Shown here one piece after another: positions 1-9,754 of a stretch of 64,000 nt of DNA (its first letter is position 1; every line of letters starts with the position of its first letter). This DNA comes from Syngnathus acus (lineage: Eukaryota > Chordata > Actinopteri > Syngnathiformes > Syngnathidae): positions 186,001 to 250,000 of the forward strand of contig NC_051088.1 of NCBI RefSeq assembly GCF_901709675.1. The letters are read 5' to 3'. The translations under genes were made by a program, and so were the position numbers. Under the pieces are notes generated by a model. It made no database searches, was not told the DNA's origin, and saw only the letters and a program-made list of their open reading frames with translations.

Positions 1-460
1 CCCGCAAGGCGACCACGATTGTGAGTGATGTGAGTCACCCCGCTCACTCTTTGTTCGACCTTCTGCCCTCTGGGAAGAGGTACAGGAGCCTGCGCTCCCG
101 CACCACCAGACTCACCAACAGCTTCATACTCCAGGCTGTTAGGATCCTGAACTCTCTCCCCCCTTCTGCGTAGCGTCCTGTACTTTTGCGCTATATTCTG
201 ACTGTCTGCTGTATGCACACTTGCTCCGTTTTGCTCCTCTTATTTATTGTGTTATTTGTTTATTTATTATTTATTCATCACTCTTATTATTCATTGTTTG
301 TGCCTTCTTGTTTTTATTTTGTGTTGTTTGCTTGTATGTATGTCGTGTACTATGTCTTGTCACCGTGGGATAGTGGAAACGTAATTTCGATTTCTTTGTG
401 TGTCTTGGCATGTGAAGAGATTGACAATAAAGCAGACTTTGACTTTGACTTTGATAAGGA
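1..460 (+). mobile_element. 3' end of a CR1/L2/Rex1-type LINE
   Basis: The first 170 bases encode the usual C-terminal tail of a fish non-LTR retrotransposon reverse transcriptase protein, with the motif LFDLLPSGKRYRSLRSRTTR followed by NSFILQAVRILNSLPPS and a stop. An AT-rich 3' UTR follows and ends in ACAATAAAG plus a short (TTTGAC)n tail near 430-455, typical of elements that prime on simple tails. The 5' part lies outside the window. The clade assignment is approximate. This is a dead tail, not a gene. Confidence 0.7.
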
Positions 461-499
461 AAAGTACAATAAATACAATAAGACAAATTATAAAATTGG

Positions 500-1444
500 T
501 TGACCCAGTCGGCGTGGAATTAAGAAGAGCACGACGCCTTAGAAGACGCCAGTACAGCTGCAGAGGCCCAAATGCTCTTTGGCACATGGATGGCTAAAAC
601 CCTATGGGATTTGCATCCATGGTTGTATTGATGGGTTTAGCCGGTATGTGTTATGAGCAGAGGCCTATACCACAAACAATGATCCCAAGGTGATTGCAAG
701 TTATTTTATCAAAACAGTTTCGCGCATTGGTGGATGTCTAGAGAGGATCCGTGCAGACAGGGGCACAGAAAATGGTTGTGTTGAACAGATGCAAGTGTTT
801 TTGCGACAAAACCACTCTGACAATTTTGCTGGGGAGAAAAGTTTTTTCTTTACGGGAGAAGTACTGCCAATCATCGCATTGAAGGGTGGTGGTCCATCCT
901 TCGCAAACAGAGCGCACAGTTCTGGATTAATTTATTTCAAACTCTTCAGGAGGATGATCACTACACAGGAGATTTTCTGGATAAAAGTCTTATCCAGTTC
1001 TGCTTTCTTAATCTTGTGCAGGTAAAATATTTTGTCTCTCCATCATGTTTTTGAAGTTGAAATGAATAAATGAGTAGTAAAAAATAACAATGTACTTAAA
1101 TACTTAACTATGCTGCTCTTGTGCAGGATGAGCTGGATGAAGTTGTGAACACATGGAACTCACACAAAATAAGACCAAGGTCGAACGGTGATACAGCTTC
1201 AGGCGTCATGTATTCATTCCCTGCCATGCACAGTGCCGAGGATCGACTGAAACCCACTGGAATGCAAGATATCACTGCATGTATGGAAGAGTGCACTCCA
1301 AAATGCCAGTTTCCTTGCGACGAAACTGTATTTGAACTGTGCTGTCTGCTAATGGAGGAAAATAAATGGCACGCTCCATCAGATCCATTGCATGCAAGTG
1401 ACTTGTATCTTATGTTGAGAGAGGAATTACTGAAGATTGTTTGA
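500..1444 (+). pseudogene. Integrase-core (rve-like) domain pseudogene with an intron
   Basis: Frame-switching reading gives fragments of an integrase-like DDE protein that is multicopy in fish genomes. They are GPNALWHMDG, then LKPYGICIHGCIDGFSRYVL, IRADRGTENG, the motif GWWSILRKQSAQFWINLFQ, and after the intron a C-terminal region with VNTWNSHKIRP ending in a stop at 1444. The intron 1022-1126 has GTAAAA and a GTGCAG acceptor, so this is a spliced, DNA-borne copy and not a processed one. Frameshifts lie near 597, 650 and 850-890. Family knowledge: such proteins resemble transposon or retroviral integrases; their element type is unsettled. No inverted repeats were identified. Confidence 0.65.
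1022..1126 (+). other. Intron of the integrase-core pseudogene
   Basis: This 105-bp AT-rich segment begins GTAAAATATT and ends CTCTTGTGCAG. Removing it joins LNLVQ to DELDEVVNTW in one frame. Its retention argues against retrotransposed origin. Confidence 0.6.
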
Positions 1445-1529
1445 CAAGCGTATTGATGTGATACATATAAACTCCTCAGAAAATAATTTTTCTGATTTTT
1501 TTTTAATCAGTAGTCTGTATACTCAGTTA

Positions 1530-3789
1530 CCGTAATTTTCGGACTATAAATCGCACCGGAGTATAAGTCGCACCAGCCATAAAATGCCCAAAAAAGTGAA
1601 AAAAAACATATATAAGTCGCTCCGGAGTATAAATCGCATTTTGGGGGGCAATTTATTCGACAAAATCCAACACCAAGAACAGTCATGAACGAGCAACAAC
1701 AGGCTAAACCAGGGGTGGGCAAACTTTTTGACTCGCGGGCCGAACTGGGTTCTAAATTTGGACCGGAGGGCCGAACCAGGAGCAGATGGACGTAGTGTTT
1801 GTGTGAAGTAATATAAGCGACCTGTAAAGGTCATTGCATAAAAGATTTTGGCCTTTAGTAGGTAGTAAAGCATGGATATTCCAAACAAGTTTTTTGAAAA
1901 CAAATGCATTTATTAACAGCATTAAAAAAAAAAAAACACTAAAAAACTGCTATCAGTGATTCTCATAAAATACGACACTATTATTATGAATAACAGTCTC
2001 CATCACTTCAGTGCCTGCAGGTCAGATTAATGAAAAATGTTTATCTTATGAGATCACATCAAACAGCAAACATTCTGACCAAATATATCATCTTGAAGAA
2101 TCGGTGAAAGCATACATCCAAATAAAGTAATCAAAACGGCAACACGGTGAGGGGTATCTGAACATCAGAGCAGAGTTTTAACTCACAAACACCTGGTAAC
2201 AGAGGTGAGGAAACGGGAAACACTTCCTTAAAGTAAGCCTTAAGAACTTTACAGGTTAAGATTAGTCGCAAACAGGTGGTGCATCAATGTCCTTGAGCAT
2301 CCTGCATTGTTTGAAAATGAGAATGGTCGCTAGTTTCAATCCCTGCTATGTGTACAAATCATATTCAAAATGCATTTTTTTACAACAAACTTGAGAGCCT
2401 CCCCTTCATTTTCAGTGGGAACAGTGTTGTTGGTCTCCCTTTTTTGCTAGTGCATCATAGTCTGGAGTCAAATTTGTTGTGGCAATTCTTAGGAGAGATC
2501 CGTTTACCTCGATCTGTGACGGGTTGATGTGGCTGAACGTCACGTCGTGTACGTCGAGCCAAATTGGCCACTCTTTTAACATTCGGCACTCACTTCTTTT
2601 CTTCGGGCCACTCATTTTAATGGAAGGATTCCAGGGGAAGGTTTGTGGGTGGCTTTAGCGTAAAACTGTATCTGAAAGCTCAGCGAGCGAATTACAAGAA
2701 TGCTGTCGTCACAGCCCACGCTCTAAATTCGGGACTGATACAAATAGAGCGCGAGTGCGCCATGTCCGTACTACTGAGTACGTACGTACACGCACTTGTG
2801 AGTGTGCACCGAGCTTTCTGACACGGCTTCCGGTAGTAAATGCGCAGGCGAGCGGTTCCCCATCTACTGGGGAAACGCAGTCATTGCAGGCAAAATAACA
2901 AAAAAAAAAGTTTAATAATACAATTAATTCAGGGTTGGCGGGCCGGATTAAACGGCCCCGTGAGCCGGATGTGGCCCGCTGGCCGTAGTTTGCCCACCCC
3001 TGGGCTAAACGATAGCTATGCTAACGTGACATAAACACAAACTAAGAGCTGAGAACGGCCCTGACGTAAAATTCAGAGTTATTCAAAAAACTATTACATA
3101 AATAACACGTTAATAAAACCATCTGCGTCACTCCAATTCATTAAATCCATCAATCGTCCTTTGTCAACAATGCGTGCGCGCCGCTGACGGCTCTTGCACT
3201 TAAAAATATTCCACAGGCCCATATAACGATATATAAATTATATATCAAATAACTATTATATAAGCAATAATGTTATCAAACCATCTGTGCACTCTAAATC
3301 ATTAAATCCATCGATCAAATTCCTCGTCCTTTGTCAACATCGCCGCGCGTGCGCCCTGACGTCAGCCTCGTCGTTATTCCACAGATCTACTATATAACTA
3401 TATTGTAGCGTTAACAAAGTTCAAGGAAAGACGTGGGTTTGGTAAACGGCTCTTTATTTAACAAAACAAACTTACAGGCGTGTGGCGGCGTGGACTTCCA
3501 GCCACGGAAGTGAAACAGAGCTCCATAGAATAAGACTGGGCGTACGTAAAAGCCATGACCGAGGCCCATCCACCGTCCTCGGACAGCCACCCGGCTGAGC
3601 GCCGGCCCTCGACTTCCATCCACTGAGCTGAAAGACAGCTCGGTAGAGTAGGACCGGGCGTGCGTAAAAGCATTGTCCGAGCCCCATCCACCGTCCCTGG
3701 ACAGCCACCCGGCCGAGCGCTCCTGAGTATAAGTCGCCCCCCCACCCAAACTATGAAAAAAACCGCGACTTATAGTCCGAAAATTACGG
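1530..3789. mobile_element. TA-flanked non-autonomous element, CCGTATTTTTCGG family, copy A (2260 bp)
   Basis: The termini are CCGTAATTTTCGGACTATAA and the complementary TTATAGTCCGAAAATTACGG, flanked by TA on both sides. Subterminal arrays of ATAAGTCGC/GCGACTTATA motifs are present at both ends. The interior carries no transposase; it contains blocks found in copies B, C, E and F (a 140-bp GC-rich block near 3480-3720 and a block with TCACTCCAAATCATTAAATC near 3120-3320). A hAT element is nested inside (1710-3002). Superfamily unknown. Confidence 0.75.
1710..3002. mobile_element. hAT (Charlie-like) non-autonomous element nested in copy A
   Basis: The terminal inverted repeat is CAGGGGTGGGCAAAC / GTTTGCCCACCCCTG. 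A perfect 8-bp target duplication GGCTAAAC flanks it (1702-1709 and 3003-3010), diagnostic of hAT. The uninterrupted site is visible in related copies (reverse strand near 39490-39510 and 58500-58530). No transposase reading frame remains. The ends read GCGGGCCGAA and GAGCCGGATGTGGCCCGC, common in fish hAT repeats. Confidence 0.85.
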
Positions 3790-3879
3790 TACTATGTTTT
3801 TTTAGTCTTGCAATGCCTTCTTGACCTTTAAATATTCCTTAATGACCCACATTTTCCAGAATAATATTCAATTATGTTT

Positions 3880-3956
3880 TCAGAATTTGCTGCGGGCCAA
3901 TAAAAACTGGACCGCGGGCCAACTGCGGCCCGCGGGCCGTAGTTTGGAGACCCCTG
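3880..3956. mobile_element. Terminal fragment of a second hAT element
   Basis: The sequence ends GTAGTTTGGAGACCCCTG, the typical terminus of a Charlie-like hAT (outward CAGGGGTCTCCAAACTAC). No matching left end is seen nearby, so the copy is truncated; its left limit is not resolved. Confidence 0.55.
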
Positions 3957-4279
3957 GTGTACATACTTAAAATGATCTAGCGTTGGATTGTGGTATGGAG
4001 AGTCAGCAAGGCATAAGGGGTTTGATGCCGCGAGTCACGGTGTTTTACTGACGCTTTGTGACGTTGCCGTGACGTGTATATATATTTATAATCGTGCATT
4101 ACGTCATCGGTTTAATGACACTGACTACTGAATGAACAAAAATACGCATAATGCTTCTTTACGTGTAAATGCGGCGCGTCCCGTCAAGAGCTATCAATTA
4201 GCAACAGAGCTACATGCTACACGGAGCCAGTTATATACGCAACAGTCACCAAAATGAACACAATGCTTTATTTACTCAC
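3957..4279. other. Unassigned intergenic DNA
   Basis: This is AT-rich sequence with no credible reading frame or recognised repeat. It precedes (on the minus strand, follows) a short exon-like segment at 4280-4354. Confidence 0.4.
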
Positions 4280-4354
4280 CCCCTGCTCCTCCAAGTGTGA
4301 AATGATGTCCTCCGGCAATCCTCTGGCACGCAAAAAGTCACTCGTTGACGACAT
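4280..4354 (-). pseudogene. Exon-like segment starting MSSTSDFLRARGLPEDII
   Basis: On the minus strand an ATG at 4354 opens 25 codons (MSSTSDFLRARGLPEDII, then SHLEEQG) and runs straight into GTGAGT, a strong splice donor. This resembles the first coding exon of a multicopy fish protein with a small SAM-like helical region that I associate with transposon-derived genes. No second exon was found. It could be an isolated exon carried by a dead element. The palindromic satellite lies immediately upstream of its start. Confidence 0.4.
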
Positions 4355-4418
4355 AATGTCCTCTCTGGTCAAAACCACACCACACTGACTTTCCCTCCGC
4401 CACCCCACGCCATAAAGT

Positions 4419-4706
4419 CAGAATTCTGACTTTATTCTCAGAATTCTGAGAATAAAGTCAGAATTCCGACTTTAAAGTCAGAATTCTGAGAATAAAGTCA
4501 GAATTCTGAGTTTAAAGTCAGAAATTGGGAATTCTGACTTTAAAGTCAGAATTCTGACTTTATTCTCAGAATTCTGAATTTAAAGTCAGAATTCCCAATT
4601 TCTGACTAAACTATATATAATTCTGAGAATAAAGTCAGAATTCTGACTTTAAAGTCAGAAATTGGGAATTCTGACTTTAAAGTCAGAATTCTGAGAAAAA
4701 AAGTCA
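4419..4706. repeat. Palindromic satellite built from AAAGTCAGAATTCTGACTTT
   Basis: About 290 bp of overlapping units such as GTCAGAATTCTGAC, TTCTGAGAATAAAGTC and CAGAAATTGGGAATTCTG. The core 20-mer is its own reverse complement, so the block can fold in many registers. GAATTC recurs throughout. It contains no gene. Confidence 0.9.
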
Positions 4707-5025
4707 GAATCCTGTCACCCCTCGTTTTTTTCTTCTTCACTGAATGGCTTCTGGTTTTTAAAATGTAAATAAACCAATCTACTGTGATAAAACAACAAAA
4801 TTGCAATAACTGCATTAACCATCAAAGTGAAGTCTAACTGTAACTGTAGTCTTGAAACAAATCTGAATAAGGAAAAACATTGCAATAAAATAATGCAAAC
4901 TGCTACCGCTATTGTTGGGGAGCCTGAGGACTGTTGGCTCGGTTGGTTTTGATTGCTTTACTGAATTATTGGCAAAAAGGTAACAGGCACTGTGGCCCAA
5001 AGGGGCATACAGGCAAACTGGCAAA
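4707..5025. other. Unassigned AT-rich DNA
   Basis: I see no reading frame or repeat that I can name. The block may include decayed sequence of the Copia remnant whose integrase fragment begins near 5030 on the minus strand. Confidence 0.35.
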
Positions 5026-5090
5026 ACTGTAACACGTCATTCTTCTGTCTCATGGAGTATACTTTGCAGCATCTCGAGTAGTCATCTAAG

Positions 5091-5545
5091 AGGGTGTATT
5101 CAGACCAGAAAAGTCCTTTAGTCCGCTTGTTTGGTCCGGACCAAAAGCGGACTCAATTTTTTTTGTTTGATGCAGTTCCTATTCAGTATACACATCCACA
5201 CTTGTGACAATCTGTGCTCCCATTGGACAGCAATGACCAGGGGCAGCACACAGAGCACAGACCCGCAAAAAACATGCGAGTCCTACGCGCTGCGTTCCTG
5301 CTCTGCATATTTGTGCTGTTGGTTCGTATCTTCGCTGTTTGTATTCACACCTAAAGCAAACCGCACCAGGGTTCGTTTGGAAGCGAACCGAGACCACTTG
5401 AAAATGTGGGTCTCGGTCCCTTTCTTAAGTCCGCACCAGAATTCGTTTACGTTTATTCACACCTGAACAAAAGGTCTGGACAAGCGTTGCAATCGAACCC
5501 TGGTCCTTTTAAAGCGGACCAAACAGTCAGGTCTGAATACACCCT
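5091..5545. mobile_element. 455-bp MITE with AGGGTGTATTCAGACC ends
   Basis: The inverted termini are AGGGTGTATTCAGACC and GGTCTGAATACACCCT. The inside is rich in short palindromes around GGTTCG and GGACCAAA. It sits inside the Copia integrase: removing it restores TTC|TTA GAT GAC TAC, that is F-L-D-D-Y. The target duplication is very short or absent, so the superfamily is not assigned. Confidence 0.75.
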
Positions 5546-6109
5546 GAATGTCACAAAATATTTTGCTCCAACGAATCGATTCAGTCTGCATGGGACCACA
5601 GACATCACTACAGTATGAATTAGCTGCATTCTGCGTTTGGAGTGTATTCGTCCAATCAACTTGATGGACGTTTGGCCAGCTTCCCTTCCACACACCCGTC
5701 ACAGAAAGGAACCTGTCTGGAGAGAAGTCCACTCCTTTTACCAGATCATTTACTTCCTTCAGCTTGCAGTTGTGTTTCAGGCATTGGTGCCACAGACTAG
5801 CTGCAAGTGCTGCACCGTAACTGACAGGTACAGCTCTTTCAACACCCAGCTGAGCAGCAGTCCATCAGCTCTTTGAGTTCTGGCTCCAAGGAGAGTGACA
5901 TTTTTTCCACGTATGTAGCAATAAGACTTCTTGAACTGCACTGTATTTCATTTTTTGGTAGCAGCTCCCACTGAGAACACATTCCCTGCTAGCTTTGGAA
6001 CATAGAGAACATCATACATCTTGACATGTTTTGCATCACTTCGTGTGAAGATCATTTTCGAATTGACGTTTCCTATTCCAAGGGCGTCAAGTTCAACCAC
6101 CCTACCGTC

Positions 6110-6664
6110 ATCTATCCAAGACTTGGACAGGCCAGGACCAGGAAACGTGCAAGTAACATCTCTACAGACCCTTCTCACCCAGGTTGCAGTCTGTTTGAAC
6201 TACTCCCCTCCGGACGGCGTTATAGAGCTCTGTACGCCAAAACCAGCAGACACAGAGACAGCTTCTTCCCCCAGGCTGTTGCTCTAATGAACTCACACCA
6301 CTCTTAGAGTCTCAGAGTCATTGCTGTGCAATAACATCCTGCTCTCCACACCTTTTTTGAATTGTCTACACTGTGTCCTCTCTGCATCCATTGCAGCCTG
6401 GTCATCCTGGAAGAGGGACCCTCCCATCTGTGGTCTCTTCTCAAGGTTTCTCATTTCCCCTAGCTGGAGTTTTGAGTTTTTCCTTGCCCTCCTGGGAGTT
6501 TAAGATAAGGGGATGTTTGAGAATATTTGTCATTTTTCACATGTCCTGAGTGTTGTTAGTCACCTAAATGTTGAACAGAGGCAGTGATGTACCGAAGTCA
6601 AATTCCTTGTTTGGCACGCTCAAACATGGCGAATAAAAACTCTTGAATCTCTTGAATCTTGAAT
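6110..6664 (+). mobile_element. LINE 3' end (CR1/L2/Rex1 type) inserted in the Copia remnant
   Basis: The + strand encodes a reverse-transcriptase tail with SLFELLPSGRRYRALYAKTS and DSFFPQAVALMNS, then a stop near 6307. A 3' UTR of about 350 bp ends AATAAAAACTCTTGAATCTC and a (TTGAATC)n tail. It is a 5'-truncated copy in the opposite orientation to the Copia protein. Its tail differs from that at 1-460, so it is a different family. Confidence 0.7.
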
Positions 6665-6960
6665 CACCTAGTTTTACAGACTGTGCACTTGAAAACTGTT
6701 GGTATTCTTGAAGTATATATTTGTCACGTCATGTGCGTTGATGCTCCTGAATCAATCAACCATTCAGCTTGTTGCTATTTGTTAGTTGAGCGTACTTCCT
6801 TAGTGACAAAGGCAGTTTCATATGAATCTTCTTCATCTTCACACATCATGCTCTTAGCCTTGTGAGTTTTCTGCTTAGTTTTACGTTTCCAATCTGGACA
6901 ACCAAGCTTGATATGACCTTCTTTCCCGCATTTGTAACACGTTCACATGCTTAGTTTTTC

Positions 6961-7640
6961 TGCTCCCACTGTCTTGGAGTTGTCCTGCACATTTGCCTGA
7001 AATTGTGACCGTATTACAATTATTAGGGCAAATTTGCGATGTACTGCAGAGTTGCGACAGCGATCTGGGCAGCGGGGGTCACCATGGAAGACGTCGTACA
7101 ACGGAAAAAGTGCTGACGTCTTACCGTTGGAAAACCCTATGGGAGGATGATAAGAAATGGGTTTTTAAGAAATTAGTTATTGACTTTTGTATGTTTTTTT
7201 TATTCAGAAGTAAAATTACGCTACACCTTTACTGTGACCGATAAGTCTCTCGTAAATTGTTGTGCATGCCATATAGTTCAAATAGTCCCTACATTATTTT
7301 AAAGTTTTACTTTGTCTCTAAACTAAAATCAAATAGGCATGGATAAAATTTTGCTTACTGGACTAACGAGGCTATAGCATTGCTCCATAGATTACTGCAG
7401 GCAGTATAACGAATCCCAAAGGCCAGAGAGAGAGAGGACACAGGGTGTGCGATTTAACTGCACCAATTGTTGTGGTCTCATGTATGACTGAGTCATTTTG
7501 AACATATATTTCATACAGGCATCTATCTTTACGATGGATTTCCTTGTTACTTGAGTTCATTGTGTGCTTGCGTGCTTACTTAGTAACCCCGCTCACATAC
7601 CAGTTACTTACCTGCTTACTGCTTACTGATCTACCCAGTC
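6961..7640. other. Unassigned DNA
   Basis: I see no recognisable coding region. The first part may be further decayed Copia gag, but no motif supports it. Confidence 0.35.
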
Positions 7641-7642
7641 AC

Positions 7643-7796
7643 TCACTCAAGCGCTCGCTCGCCCACTCGCTCACTCGCTCACTCACTCACTCACTCACTC
7701 ACTCACTCACTCACTCACTCACTCACTCACTCACTCACTCACTCACTCACTCACTCACTCATTCACTCACTCACTCACTCACTCACTCACTCAAGC
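7643..7796. repeat. (ACTC)n microsatellite
   Basis: About 38 units of CACT/TCAC with a few variants (TCGC near the start, one ATTC). Frames through it give meaningless LTHS repeats. Confidence 0.95.
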
Positions 7797-7996
7797 AAGC
7801 ACTTGGTCACTGAATCTGTTACTCACCCATGCAGTTATGGGCTCACACACCAAATGACTTGATTTTTTTTCTTAAAAGTTGACACCACTTTGACTTTGAT
7901 GTTTTTTTCTTAAAAGGTTGAGTTTGGAGAGCGTGGAAGGTGCTTCGTCTTGGAAGTAATCTCATTTTAGTTAGTTTTTAAACCCTAACATCTAAT

Positions 7997-8150
7997 TCAT
8001 CAATCATCTACCGTTTATCTGGAGTCGATTTGCGAGAGCAGCAGCTTCAGCAGGGAATCCTTCTGCCCAGCTTCCAGCTCTTGCGTAGATGTTCCCAGGC
8101 CAGGCAGGAGACATAGTCTCTCCAGCTGTTCTGGGTTGTCCTGCCCTCTT
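7997..8150 (-). mobile_element. Old 3' end of the Rex3/RTE-like LINE
   Basis: The segment is a diverged version of the LINE 3' end seen at 17880-18040: CAGCAGCTTCAGCAGGGA, GTTCCCAGGCCAG and AGACATAGTCTCTCCAGC keep their order and spacing. It lies at the left edge of the duplicated itpr3 segment. Confidence 0.65.
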
Positions 8151-8505
8151 GACCCTCCTGATCCAATCGGATGTTGCTGTTGGAATTTTGCTTCAACTGA
8201 TCTGAGAGAGATGTAAGATGGACCACTTTGAGATGTGAGGTAGCATTTTCCTCATTGACCAACAAGGATGGCTTTTGAGGGGGCACTAGTTCGACAAATT
8301 TATTGTTATGCCTCTTATTGCATTGGTCCATTGCTTCCTGGTGTCTGCTTTGTGTTTGTGTTATTAATTTGTGTTTCAATTTAATGTTTTCACTATCCTT
8401 GTAGTTGTATCATTATTTTTATATAAAGCGCTTTGTTGCAGCTACAATTAAAATTTGAACAGTGAAAATGTGCACTTTATAATTAACCATTAATTAATCT
8501 AATAA

Positions 8506-8990
8506 TGTCACGTGCCTGCGTCACTTGACTTCCAGCCACGCCGCCAATCAAGCTAAGCACCAGCACCTGCCACGGCTCGTTGGGTCCACTCTATTTAAAC
8601 TCAGTGACTCAAGCCAGTGGTTGTCAGTTCGTCTCCTTACCCTGCCCGTGACGCCACTGCGTCCTGCTCACTGCGTCCTGCTCACTGCGTCCTGCTCACT
8701 GCGTCCTGCTCACTGCGTCCATCTCACTGCACCCTGCTCCCTGCCCGAACGATTTCCGTTGTCGACTTTGCTTGTGTTCTGACCCGACTCGCCTTGCTTG
8801 CTGCCTGCCCTGACTACTTGCCTGTCCTTGACCACTTTCTGATCGCCGCCTGCCTCGACCACCTGCCTGCCTCCGACTACGGGCTGCGCTCTTCTGCTCA
8901 GCCACACCAGCCAGACCGGCAGTCCAGTGTTCCACTTCCCCTTTCCCCTGTTCAATAAAGGATCGTGCTGCATTTGGTCGCCCCGTCTCA
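8506..8990 (+). mobile_element. Solo LTR (gypsy-type) in the duplicated segment
   Basis: It begins TGTCACGTG and ends GTCTCA, flanked by AATAA on both sides (8501-8505 and 8991-8995). It holds a TATA-like CTATTTAAAC and a poly(A) signal TTCAATAAAG followed by CTGCATTTGGTCG, a string shared with the LTRs at 9814 and 28630. The paralogous site near 47880 lacks it. Five tandem 14-bp units CTGCGTCCTGCTCA (about 8657-8720) lie inside. Confidence 0.7.
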
Positions 8991-9491
8991 AATAATGCTT
9001 CCAAATTACAAAAGCAAAATGCAAAATCTGCAACTATAGCTGGAAGAGTAAACTTGTAATGAGGTTCTTTAATTATATAGTGTAGGATATAAGGTTCTTT
9101 AATTATGTAGTGTGGATATAATGTTCAATGTATTAATTTATAATGTGAGGTCACAGACTTTGAATGATGTTTGTATTGATAGAAGATGCTTTACAAAATA
9201 TAAATATTAGAAATGAATTGCTCTAATGCATATTTCAAGCAAAATGCCAAAATTAATAAATATTTATGTATGCAAATAATTTGCCTTCATATGAGACATA
9301 GGTTTATATCACCAATGTGTTCCTGTTATACAATACAAAATAAATCAGTGTAATTAATAGTTTGGTAGTCACTGTCTTTTGCTGGACATCATGCATGATG
9401 GTGGATGGAATGCTAATGCTATCAACTGGAACAATACTTGGGACTGCATGTGTGTGCATGTACGTGCGTGTGTGTGCGTGCGTGCGTGCCG

Positions 9492-9560
9492 CTTGGTGGA
9501 TAATCGCTGTGGTGGAACCAGCCGTCGGAGATCTGGAGAACGCGCTAAAGTTCAGACTTC
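9492..9560 (+). pseudogene. Decayed duplicate of itpr3 exon 2
   Basis: CTTGGTGGATAATCGCTGTGG and GGTGGAACCAGCCGTCGGAG align to exon 2 at 48542-48612. Three lesions make it dead. The AG acceptor is CCG here. A 2-base loss in the TGTGTGG stretch shifts the frame. The donor AGAG|GTCAG has become AGACTTCAG. It lies 22.7 kb upstream of exon 1, so it is not an alternative exon. Confidence 0.85.
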
Positions 9561-9603
9561 AGATGCTTGTTTGTAATTGTGTGAGTGTGGGTGTGTGTTT
9601 CAT

Positions 9604-9722
9604 AGTTAATCGCATTTTATTTATTCTAAAAAAAAATCGAAATTTGCTAAAATAGTGGCACAGAAAAAAAGCGATTTTCTTTTTTTCTTTTTTTACAATA
9701 AATAAAATGTGCGATTAACCAT
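9604..9722. repeat. Foldback repeat around AGTTAATCGCA
   Basis: AATCGCATTTTATTTATT and the inverted AATAAATAAAATGTGCGATT flank an A-rich centre. It looks like a small foldback or the end of a TTAATCGCATTAACGCGTT-type repeat (another piece at 11706-11795). It begins where homology to the downstream itpr3 copy stops. Confidence 0.5.
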
Positions 9723-9754
9723 GAGTTAACCACACATTTTTATTTATTGTAAAC

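Larger units (their letters stand above)
5030..6960 (-). pseudogene. Ty1/Copia retrotransposon remnant, split by a MITE and a LINE tail
   Basis: Reading the minus strand from 6960 downward gives a CCHC zinc knuckle CYKCGKEGHIKLGC (about 6898-6938) and an aspartic protease motif WLIDSGASTHMT (about 6725-6770). Then come the gag-pre-integrase region with DVLYVPKLAGNVFSVGA and LWHQ, and the integrase start with DVCGPMQTESI and, beyond the MITE, DDYSR (about 5070-5090). The order gag knuckle, protease, integrase is Copia order. Stops and frameshifts are frequent, and RT and RNase H are absent. Two elements interrupt it: a MITE at 5091-5545 and a + strand LINE tail at 6110-6664. Confidence 0.75.
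8195..9620 (+). repeat. Upstream copy of a segmental duplication of itpr3 intron 1 end + exon 2
   Basis: It matches 47533-48660 in order and orientation: AACTGATCTGAG, TCCTCATTGAC, GGATGGCTTTTGAGGG, GAGTAAACTTGTAATGAGGT, TATCACCAATGTGTTCCTGT, CTTTTGCTGGACAT, then the exon 2 relative at 9492-9560. This copy has an LTR (8506-8990) absent from the other; the other has a 170-bp MITE (48217-48386) absent here. Divergence is obvious by eye, so it is an old duplication and not an assembly artefact. Confidence 0.85.

Noticed and set aside
3411-3749. Overlapping minus frames rich in GRWMGLG
   Set aside because: They are the GC-rich tandem block of the CCGTATTTTTCGG family, also open in copies B and C in various frames.
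7544-7813. Open frame of LTHS repeats
   Set aside because: It is translation of an (ACTC)n microsatellite.
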